Assembly (NCBI GenBank): GCA_036386835.1
Contig: DASVUX010000009.1
Coordinates: forward strand, 16,329 to 80,328
Length of the DNA: 64,000 nt
DNA from: 2-12-FULL-35-15 sp036386835
Lineage (GTDB): Bacteria > Bacteroidota > Bacteroidia > 2-12-FULL-35-15
Reading direction: 5' to 3'
In this document: positions 1 to 6,707 of the stretch, piece by piece
Position numbering within the stretch: the first letter of the stretch is position 1
Layout: each line of letters opens with the position of its first letter
The notes under the pieces: generated by a model
What the model saw: the letters and a program-made list of their open reading frames with translations, nothing else
Told to the model about the DNA's origin: nothing
Database searches by the model: none
Program-made: the position numbers and the translations under genes

Positions 1-2
1 TG

Positions 3-38
3 GCAGAACATAAATTAAATTGGGAGGATTTGGGATGA
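3..38 (+). CDS. 3' end of an upstream gene (partial, product unknown)
   Basis: One forward frame is open from the window edge and ends at TGA 36-38, overlapping the ATG of the next gene at 35 in an ATGA junction. The same 4-base coupling occurs at two other junctions of this locus (1132 and 3426), which is why I think the tail is real. Only eleven residues are visible (AEHKLNWEDLG), too few to identify. By context a NeuB/LegI-type synthase would be expected upstream of a NeuC gene, but that is inference only. Confidence 0.4.
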   Translation, partial: AEHKLNWEDLG

Positions 39-1135
39 TTGTAAAAGTACTGACGAGCTCACGTGCTGACTATGGTATATATCTTCCGCTATTGAAAAAG
101 CTGAAGCAAGATCAATTTTTCACATTACAGATTATTGCCTTTGGAACTCATCTTTCCAAAAATCATGGTTTTACATCAGATCAGATTAAAAAGGATGGGT
201 TTGAGGTTTATCATGAAATTGAAACAACCCCTCTTAATGATTCGCCATTAGATATAGCGACCGCGGTAGGAGAAACCATAAAGAAATTTGCCACGTTTTG
301 GAATTCGCAAAAAGACAAAACCGATCTGATTATCTGCCTTGGGGACCGATATGAAATGTTTGGCGCAGTAGCCGCAAGCTTACCTTTTAATATAAGAGTT
401 GCTCATTTTCACGGAGGAGAAACTTCTCTTGGTGCTATTGATGAAGCATTTCGCCACTCAATAACAGCAATGGCACAGTTACATTTCACTTCTACGGAAC
501 AGAGTGCAAAACGAGTTGAAGCAATTAAAGGCAGCCCTGAAGGGATTTATAATATTGGTGCAATGTCTTTGGATAATTTAAATGAACTACAGCTTTTAAC
601 TGAAAAAGAATTTGAAAAAGCTTTCGGTGTTTTACCTAAAAATCCCATCCTGGTCACTTTCCATCCCGAAACAGTAGCCTTTGACAAAAATGAATTATAC
701 ACAAATGAAATACTGAAAGTTTTAACCCAGCTCGAAGACCAGATTTTCATAACACTTCCTAATTCCGACACGAACGGCAATGTGATAAGGAAGGCATTTT
801 TAGAATTATCAAGGTCAAGGAAAAACGTTCATTGTTTCGAATCACTTGGCACACAAGGGTATTTTTCAGCCATCGCATTCAGTTCGTTTTTATTAGGCAA
901 TACTTCAAGCGGAATAATTGAAGCGGCTTCCTTTAATAAATATGTAATAAATCTGGGGGACCGGCAGAAAGGTAGAGAGCATGGTGAAAATGTTATTGAT
1001 TGTGAAATAAAAGCAGAATATATCTTAGATATCATTACATACTTAAAAACCCTGAGCACCGGTGCTTTTAAAAACCCCTATGGAGATGGTCATAGCTCAG
1101 ATAAAGTACTATCTTTGTTAAAAATGACACCATGA
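35..1135 (+). CDS. neuC: UDP-N-acetylglucosamine 2-epimerase, hydrolysing (NeuC/LegG type)
   Basis: This cytoplasmic enzyme hydrolyses and epimerises an NDP-HexNAc-type sugar to free ManNAc or its 2,4-diamino analogue, the committed step to sialic or legionaminic acids. The 366-residue product is full length for the family. It shows the N-terminal SSRADYG motif (residues 8-14), LGDRYE (102-107), HFHGGE with the downstream His-rich HSITAMAQLHF, and near the C-terminus the UDP-binding LGNTSSGIIEAA. I chose ATG 35 over the in-frame TTG at 20 because the family begins a few residues before the SRADYG motif and because ATG 35 makes an ATGA overlap with the upstream frame. A GGGAGG sequence 7 bases upstream could act as a ribosome site, though it is also coding. 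The gene is coupled by another ATGA overlap to the T9SS protein gene. NeuC versus LegG substrate (UDP or GDP sugar) cannot be read from sequence alone; the PtmE-like neighbour favours the LegG route. Confidence 0.9.
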   Translation: MIVKVLTSSRADYGIYLPLLKKLKQDQFFTLQIIAFGTHLSKNHGFTSDQIKKDGFEVYHEIETTPLNDSPLDIATAVGETIKKFATFWNSQKDKTDLIICLGDRYEMFGAVAASLPFNIRVAHFHGGETSLGAIDEAFRHSITAMAQLHFTSTEQSAKRVEAIKGSPEGIYNIGAMSLDNLNELQLLTEKEFEKAFGVLPKNPILVTFHPETVAFDKNELYTNEILKVLTQLEDQIFITLPNSDTNGNVIRKAFLELSRSRKNVHCFESLGTQGYFSAIAFSSFLLGNTSSGIIEAASFNKYVINLGDRQKGREHGENVIDCEIKAEYILDIITYLKTLSTGAFKNPYGDGHSSDKVLSLLKMTP

Positions 1136-2703
1136 GATCCTTTACTACTTTCAAAATTTTTCTTGCCGTTTCAATTATTTCAATCTTCTCTTATCCATTA
1201 CAGGCACAACAATCTAAATGGATATTAGGGAGTTCGCAGGCAAACGCTGCAGGAACTTTTTATACTTTAGGAACAAACAACTTAAAATTTTACGAAATAA
1301 ATTTCAATGGGAGCATCTCATCTACTCAAAGAGTAACAGGCAACTCAATCAATAACATACAGAGCGTTGGCACACAGGACGTAATGCAAAGCGCTGTTGA
1401 TGCATCAGGGAATGTTTCTTTTTATGCGTTTGGTGCAACGACTGTTCCTTTTCAATCATCAGGCCCTTCTACACCCGACACTATTTATTTTGCAGCATAT
1501 AATGCAACTACTTTAGCTGATGAAGTTTTTGGCAAGGTGGCTACAGAAGGCTGGGGCGCATCAGTAATAGAATCCGAATTGGTAAGGAGACCGGGGTCGA
1601 CCACAGATTATTATTTTATTTATAAAACAAAATCCGGCAGTACTTCCCTGGACAATATCCGTTATGTAACAATTAATGCTGCTACAAAATCAGTTTCATC
1701 TCCTATAACAATAATTACAAATGAAAAAACCGGGGAAGGAATGGCTGTTTCACAGGAAAATTGCATTAACAACCAAAGATGGTTATTTACCAGCAGACCC
1801 GAAAGCTCTGGTGATATCACGATTAAGAAGTGTGCTATTACTAATTCCGGGATTTCAACAGGCTCTGTAGCTTATACTATCGTAATCCCAGGCAACTCTA
1901 TCTCAATTATTACAGCTATTGAAATTGCTCCTACAAATGACAAGTTTGTTATTTCGAATTATTCGGGTTCGTCAGTTAATAAAGATGTTATTCTTTTGGA
2001 TTTCAATAATGTAACCGGAAGTTTATCGAATGAGCGATATTATACAACTCAGTCTGGCTATCCTATTGTAACAATGGAATTTTCTCCCGATGCGACACGC
2101 ATCTACTTTTTACAAGGCGGCAGCAGTGCATTCCCAAATGTATTATACTCGAGTCCGGTTACATCCACTAACCATACAATTACATTGGCTGAACAATTGA
2201 GCGGGTTAACCTTAGATAATTCTTTAACATTAGAAACTGCATTTGATGGCAAATTATATATTAACCCTAGTCAAAATGCCAATTTTCTTTATGTGATAGC
2301 AAATCCAAATTCTTCCACGCCAACAGTTTCTACTACAGTTACTAATCTTTTTGGGGTAGGTGAGCGTATCGGAGCTGGGTTTCCTGATCAAGTTGACGGT
2401 GAAATGTCTTTTTATCCATGTTCAGGAGCAAGCACCCCTGAAGAAAATAACGCTGCTTTCTTATTACATGCTTATCCAAACCCCTCTTTAAGTTCTTTCT
2501 CAGTTGAGTTTAAACTTTCCACTATCAATGAAATAGACTTTCAACTTTATAATACCTCAGGCAGATTTGTTCGGACTGAACGGAGAAATTTAAGTGGTAA
2601 CACTCTCACCATTGCAAGGGAAGATCTTGCACCAGGGATCTATTTTTTTAAATGTTATGACAAAGAGCAGATCATCGGAATAGGAAAAGTTATAATCAAC
2701 TAA
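1132..2703 (+). CDS. T9SS type A sorting domain protein, secreted, beta-propeller-like
   Basis: This is a 523-residue exported protein. It has a Sec signal peptide (about residues 1-25, ending in LQAQ), a long Ser/Thr/Asn-rich body with repeated short beta-strand blocks that resemble a beta-propeller or WD-like scaffold, and a C-terminal T9SS type A sorting domain of about 80 residues. That domain shows the hallmark YPNP, a central QLYNTSGR strand turn and the ending LAPGIYFFKC...GKVIIN. Such tails are removed on export and the protein is usually attached to the cell surface. The start overlaps the neuC stop by four bases, so the two are translated together. A terminator follows at 2721. It is unusual for a cargo gene to sit inside a nonulosonic-acid operon, and the protein could be a glycosylated target. 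Its own function is unknown. Confidence 0.88.
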   Translation: MRSFTTFKIFLAVSIISIFSYPLQAQQSKWILGSSQANAAGTFYTLGTNNLKFYEINFNGSISSTQRVTGNSINNIQSVGTQDVMQSAVDASGNVSFYAFGATTVPFQSSGPSTPDTIYFAAYNATTLADEVFGKVATEGWGASVIESELVRRPGSTTDYYFIYKTKSGSTSLDNIRYVTINAATKSVSSPITIITNEKTGEGMAVSQENCINNQRWLFTSRPESSGDITIKKCAITNSGISTGSVAYTIVIPGNSISIITAIEIAPTNDKFVISNYSGSSVNKDVILLDFNNVTGSLSNERYYTTQSGYPIVTMEFSPDATRIYFLQGGSSAFPNVLYSSPVTSTNHTITLAEQLSGLTLDNSLTLETAFDGKLYINPSQNANFLYVIANPNSSTPTVSTTVTNLFGVGERIGAGFPDQVDGEMSFYPCSGASTPEENNAAFLLHAYPNPSLSSFSVEFKLSTINEIDFQLYNTSGRFVRTERRNLSGNTLTIAREDLAPGIYFFKCYDKEQIIGIGKVIIN

Positions 2704-2720
2704 AATTTTATTCAAACCAC

Positions 2721-2753
2721 TTAAAGCGCTTACTCAAAAGGTAAGCGTTTTCA
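2721..2753 (+). terminator. Rho-independent terminator after the T9SS cargo gene
   Basis: A stem CGCTTAC (2727-2733) pairs with GTAAGCG (2741-2747) around a 7-base loop and is followed by TTTT. A-rich bases precede the left arm. It separates the neuC/cargo unit from the next unit. Confidence 0.75.
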
Positions 2754-2791
2754 TTTATATATATGCAGCTTCCTGCTCGCAAGTATTTTCT

Positions 2792-2799
2792 TATATTTG
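2792..2799 (+). promoter_or_regulatory. Bacteroidota -7 promoter element (TATATTTG)
   Basis: TATATTTG matches the TAnnTTTG consensus and lies nine bases before the ATG of the NeuD-like gene, just after a terminator. I see no clear TTG at the -33 position. Confidence 0.6.
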
Positions 2800-2808
2800 A
2801 ATTAAATT

Positions 2809-3429
2809 ATGAACAGGAACATTGCTTTAATAGGATATTCGGGACACGCTTATGTGGTTTTTGACATTTTTTTTTCACAGGGAATGACTGTTAGCGCTTA
2901 TACCGAGGTGGAAGAAAAGAATGAAAACCCCTTTGTCCTTTCATACCTGGGCAACGAAAGCGAACCATCAGTATTAGAAAAGCTTAAAGCATACAATTAT
3001 TTTGTAGCACTTGGTGATAACCAGGCGAGGCGAAGAGTATCTGAATACCTTGTAGCAAACATTGGAAATCCGGAAACCGCGTTGCATAAAACAGCCATCA
3101 TCAGCAGGAGCATGAATGCAGGATCAGGTGTTATGATAGCACCCAGGGCTGTAATTAATGCTAAAGCCGTTATCGGGAACGGAACCATCGTGAATACCGG
3201 ATGTATTGTAGAACACGAATGTACCATCGGAGATTATGCACACATTGCCCCGGGAGCCATTCTTTGCGGAAATGTAAAAATAGGACACGGCACTCTTATC
3301 GGAGCCGGGGCTGTTGTACTCCCCGGAATTACGATTGGGAATAATTCAATTATAGGTGCTGGAGCTGTTGTTACAAAGAATATCGGTGATAATATTAAAA
3401 CCATGGGAAACCCTTCCAGACAGATATGA
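2809..3429 (+). CDS. NeuD/PglD-type sugar O/N-acyltransferase
   Basis: This 206-residue cytoplasmic protein belongs to the NeuD/PglD family, which acetylates nonulosonic acids or their amino-sugar precursors using acetyl-CoA. The N-terminal Rossmann-like sugar-binding part begins with IALIGYSGHAYVV (residues 4-16). From about residue 95 it has a left-handed beta-helix of hexapeptide repeats such as IGNGTIVNTGCIVEHECTIG and IGAGAVVLPGITIG. The catalytic His is probably in the EHECTIG turn. It is first in a unit with its own promoter, and its stop overlaps the following nucleotidyltransferase start by ATGA. In legionaminate loci a homologous enzyme (LegH/PglD-like) N-acetylates the 4-amino sugar, whereas in sialate loci NeuD O-acetylates the product; sequence alone does not separate these. 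Confidence 0.85.
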   Translation: MNRNIALIGYSGHAYVVFDIFFSQGMTVSAYTEVEEKNENPFVLSYLGNESEPSVLEKLKAYNYFVALGDNQARRRVSEYLVANIGNPETALHKTAIISRSMNAGSGVMIAPRAVINAKAVIGNGTIVNTGCIVEHECTIGDYAHIAPGAILCGNVKIGHGTLIGAGAVVLPGITIGNNSIIGAGAVVTKNIGDNIKTMGNPSRQI

Positions 3430-4475
3430 CCGCACACCAATTTATTATAAAAGCAGAAGCTACTGCAAAGGAAGCTCTCGACAAAATTAATAAGGAAGCA
3501 CTCCCGTCCATCTCGCTTTTTGTATATGATCCAGCCGACAAAATCACCGGGGCGCTGACCGAAGGCGATATAAGAAGAGGATTGCTTGACGGCAAAGCTT
3601 TATCGGAGCCGGTTACTGAATTCATGAACAGGACCTTCAGGTATTTTGAAAAAACCGGGAATAATTACAAAAAATTAAAAGAGTTCAAAGCACTGAACAT
3701 AAAATACATCCCGGTTCTGGATCATGAAATGAAATTAATTTCAGTGCAAAACATTGATGAGATCCATTCAAACATTCCCGCCACAGCTTTGCTTATGGCA
3801 GGCGGGTTGGGCGAACGGCTCAGGCCCCTCACAGCCGAAACACCAAAGCCTTTGTTAAAGGTTGGAGACAAGACCATTATAGATTACAATATCCTTGGCT
3901 TGCAGAAACACGGTATCAATGATTTTTTTGTTTCCCTGAGATATAAGGCTGAAATGATCCGCGATCATTTAAATCAGCTTATAAACGAACCTTCTTCCGT
4001 TAAATTTATTCATGAAACTGATCCCCGCGGAACTGCAGGAGCCTTAAGTGAATTAAAAGATATCCAAACTGAATACGTGATCCTGATGAATTCAGATCTT
4101 CTTACCAACATCGACTTTTCAGTCCTTTATGAAAAGCTGATGTCCAGTAACGCAGATATGGTCATGGCCACCATTCCCTATAACATTGATGTCCCGTATG
4201 CTATTGTTGAAATAGACAACGAAGACAAGATCCTCGCGCTTACCGAAAAGCCGAGGTATACATACTATGCAAATGCCGGCATCTATTTCATGAAAAAAGA
4301 AGTTATCGGCCATGTGCCAAAACATGGAAAATATGATGCAACAGACCTTACGGAAGCTTTGATCAGTAAAGGCTTGAAAGTGGTTTCCCAGCCTATCCTG
4401 GGCTATTGGCTCGACATAGGAAGACATGAAGATTATGCCAAGGCGCAGAACGATATAAAGTATTTACAGTTCTGA
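3426..4475 (+). CDS. CBS-domain nucleotidyltransferase, PtmE-like
   Basis: This 349-residue cytoplasmic enzyme has two CBS motifs at the N-terminus (about residues 1-115) followed by a sugar-phosphate nucleotidyltransferase domain (about 118-345). The latter shows the NTP-binding signature ALLMAGGLGERLRPLTAETP with the PKPLL lysine, a metal-binding NSD (near residue 225) and the EKPRY turn. The same CBS plus transferase layout occurs in PtmE of Campylobacter, which makes GDP-glucosamine for the legionaminic acid route. Other relatives are mannose-1-phosphate guanylyltransferases. Given the neighbouring LegG-like, NeuD-like and LegF-like genes, supply of an NDP-amino sugar for nonulosonic acid synthesis is the best reading. 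The CBS pair suggests allosteric control by an adenine nucleotide, which is inference. It is coupled to the gene on either side (ATGA upstream, 1-base gap downstream). Confidence 0.82.
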   Translation: MTAHQFIIKAEATAKEALDKINKEALPSISLFVYDPADKITGALTEGDIRRGLLDGKALSEPVTEFMNRTFRYFEKTGNNYKKLKEFKALNIKYIPVLDHEMKLISVQNIDEIHSNIPATALLMAGGLGERLRPLTAETPKPLLKVGDKTIIDYNILGLQKHGINDFFVSLRYKAEMIRDHLNQLINEPSSVKFIHETDPRGTAGALSELKDIQTEYVILMNSDLLTNIDFSVLYEKLMSSNADMVMATIPYNIDVPYAIVEIDNEDKILALTEKPRYTYYANAGIYFMKKEVIGHVPKHGKYDATDLTEALISKGLKVVSQPILGYWLDIGRHEDYAKAQNDIKYLQF

Positions 4476-4476
4476 T

Positions 4477-5172
4477 ATGAAAGTTCTATATTTTATCCCT
4501 GCACGGGGAGGCAGTAAAGGTTTGCCCGGTAAAAACATAAAGCCACTATGCAGCAAGCCATTAATCGCACATACCATCGAAGCCGCTCTATCTGCCAAGG
4601 TTAAAGGGGATGTGATCGTCTCCACGGACAGCAAAGAAATTGCTGAAATCTCGGTAAAACATGGAGCAGAGGTTCCTTTTTTGCGTCCACCTGAACTTGC
4701 CCTTGATGACACACCGACTATGGATGTTCTTTTCAACCACTTACATTATTTTGAAAATAAAGAAGGGATTATTTATGATGTAATTGTTTTGCTTCAGCCC
4801 ACCTCACCGCTCAGAACATCAGAAGATATCAATTCAGCTTTTGAATTGTTTTCCGCTAGAGCAGCAGGAGCAGTTGTGTCGGTTTGCGAATGCGACCATC
4901 ATCCTTTGTGGTCAAACGAATTGCCTGAAGATGGATCGATGAAGCACTTTTTAAGGCCTGAAGTGAAAGGGAAAAACCGGCAGCAGCTTCCTAAATATTT
5001 CATGTTAAACGGGGCTATATATATTGGCAAGACAGACTACCTGTTAAAAAATAAAGGTTTTATGAGTGACGAAACGATCGCAAGCATCATGTCAAGGGAG
5101 CATTCTGTCGATATTGATTCTGAAGCGGATTTTTTTCTCGCTGAATATTTTAAATCAAAACAGATAAAGTAA
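4477..5172 (+). CDS. neuA: CMP-nonulosonate synthetase (acylneuraminate cytidylyltransferase)
   Basis: This enzyme activates a nonulosonic acid with CTP to give the CMP-sugar donor. The 231-residue length is normal for NeuA/LegF/PseF. The N-terminal nucleotide-binding motif FIPARGGSKGLPGKNIKPL (residues 5-23) is intact, as are STDS (about 49-52), the RPxELA segment and the LLQPTSPLR motif that carries substrate contacts. The C-terminal part ends with VDIDSEADFFLAEY, where the aspartates bind metal in the family. It lies one base after the PtmE-like gene and touches the flippase start directly, so it is mid-operon. Whether it acts on sialic, legionaminic or pseudaminic acid cannot be decided; the gene name is given for the family. 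Confidence 0.88.
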   Translation: MKVLYFIPARGGSKGLPGKNIKPLCSKPLIAHTIEAALSAKVKGDVIVSTDSKEIAEISVKHGAEVPFLRPPELALDDTPTMDVLFNHLHYFENKEGIIYDVIVLLQPTSPLRTSEDINSAFELFSARAAGAVVSVCECDHHPLWSNELPEDGSMKHFLRPEVKGKNRQQLPKYFMLNGAIYIGKTDYLLKNKGFMSDETIASIMSREHSVDIDSEADFFLAEYFKSKQIK

Positions 5173-6654
5173 TTGGGAATAATAGAAAAACAAGCAACCA
5201 GCAATGCTATATTTTCATACCTGGGAGCAGCATTGGGTGCAGTTACCGTATTCTGGCTGCCGCATCTGTTAACGACAGATGAAAATGGATTAATCCGGCT
5301 GCTTGTTTCGATCTCCACATTACTTGCTTCGTTTGGGAATCTTGGCTTTTCATCCGTTACCATCCGTTTTTTCCCTTACTTCAGGGATAAAGAGAAAGGC
5401 CATCATGGGTTTCTTTTCTATGCACTTATGGTCGCTTCCATAGGGTTCTTATTAGTCGCTGCTGTTTTCCTGTTATTAAAAAGCTGGATCATCGAATCAA
5501 ATATTGAGAAATCAAAACTATTTGTTGACTACCTCTATTATTTAATGCCGCTTACTTTTTTCAGTTTATTCTTTAATGTTTTTGATACTTATTTAAGAGC
5601 CACCTATAGTTCTGTTGCCGGCTCGTTTACCAAGGAATTTTTCCAAAGGGTTACAATCCTCCTTCTCCTTGCGGTATATTGGTTCAACTATATCACTTTT
5701 CCCGTATTTATTTCCGGCTATATCGTTTTAACATGCCTTCCAACGCTCATTCTTATGCTTTACATCATCAAACAGGATGAATGGCACGTAAAACCTGTAC
5801 GCGGTTTTTTAAGCAAAGAATTAAGAAAAGAAATATTAAAGCTGAGCATGTATTCGATCGTATCGGGAGGTGCGGGCGCTATTATTGTCAATATTGATGT
5901 TTTCATGGTTAACCAGCTGCTTGACCTTAAGCAAACCGGTATTTACGGGATCGCGTTTTATTTCGGCACCATCATTATCATCCCCGCACGTTCTATTTAC
6001 AGGATCACGTCAAGCATTGTTGCTGAAGCGTTCCGGCACAACCGCCTTGACGAGATCAAAGAGCTTTATGTTAAAACCTGCAATACACAGATGGCGATCG
6101 GCTTATTACTTTTTATAGGGATCTGCAGTAATGTAGATAACATCATGCAGATACTACCACCGGAATATGCAGCAGGGAAAAACGTCATACTGATCATAAG
6201 CCTTGGCTATTTATTTGAAATGGTTACCGGGATCAACCAGATAATAATCGCAAACTCCAGGTACTATAAATATGATACTTATTCATTACTGCTTGTTGTG
6301 GTGCTTATCATTATCGCCAACTATATGTTGATCCCTATTTACGGGATCAGCGGGTCGGCCATGGCGACCGCCCTTACCATAGGGTTTTATAATTTAATGA
6401 GATGGCTGTTCATTTACCATAAATTCCACATGCAGCCTTATAACAGGAATACCCTGAAGCTCCTGGCTATCGCAGTGGTTTCATTCGCTCCGGGGCTTCT
6501 CATTCCATACCTGGACAATCTTATACTTGATATTATTACCAGGAGCGCAGTGGTTGGCGGATTATTTATCCTGCTTATTCTTAAAACCGAAGCGACCCCC
6601 GATCTCAATCAAAAGATCAGGAAGAACCTGAAACGATTATCGATCAGAATTTAA
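5173..6654 (+). CDS. Polysaccharide flippase, Wzx/MATE-like
   Basis: This 493-residue integral membrane protein has about 12-14 predicted hydrophobic segments along its whole length and belongs to the oligosaccharidyl-lipid flippase (Wzx/PST, MOP) superfamily. Such proteins move lipid-linked glycan units across the inner membrane. It starts at TTG immediately after the upstream TAA. No ATG occurs for well over a hundred codons, and the preceding residues carry the family-typical N-terminal SNAIFSYLGAALGA, so the TTG start is convincing. Segments such as LSMYSIVSGGAGAIIVNIDVFM (about residues 222-243) are characteristic of the family. Last gene of the nonulosonate unit, closed by a terminator at 6661. 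Confidence 0.87.
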   Translation: MGIIEKQATSNAIFSYLGAALGAVTVFWLPHLLTTDENGLIRLLVSISTLLASFGNLGFSSVTIRFFPYFRDKEKGHHGFLFYALMVASIGFLLVAAVFLLLKSWIIESNIEKSKLFVDYLYYLMPLTFFSLFFNVFDTYLRATYSSVAGSFTKEFFQRVTILLLLAVYWFNYITFPVFISGYIVLTCLPTLILMLYIIKQDEWHVKPVRGFLSKELRKEILKLSMYSIVSGGAGAIIVNIDVFMVNQLLDLKQTGIYGIAFYFGTIIIIPARSIYRITSSIVAEAFRHNRLDEIKELYVKTCNTQMAIGLLLFIGICSNVDNIMQILPPEYAAGKNVILIISLGYLFEMVTGINQIIIANSRYYKYDTYSLLLVVVLIIIANYMLIPIYGISGSAMATALTIGFYNLMRWLFIYHKFHMQPYNRNTLKLLAIAVVSFAPGLLIPYLDNLILDIITRSAVVGGLFILLILKTEATPDLNQKIRKNLKRLSIRI

Positions 6655-6660
6655 GAATAA

Positions 6661-6690
6661 AAAAAGCCGGATGTAATGCACCCGGCTTTC
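6661..6690. terminator. Bidirectional terminator between convergent genes
   Basis: AAAGCCGG and CCGGCTTT form a stem around a loop of about 12 bases, with A-runs on the left and T-rich bases on the right. It lies between the flippase stop and the YfhO stop and can serve both strands. Confidence 0.8.
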
Positions 6691-6707
6691 TTTGAAATTA
6701 ATTCCGC

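Noticed and set aside
20..34. TTG at 20 as the start of the epimerase gene
   Set aside because: It would add five residues not typical of the family, and the ATG at 35 overlaps the upstream stop in an ATGA junction used repeatedly in this locus.
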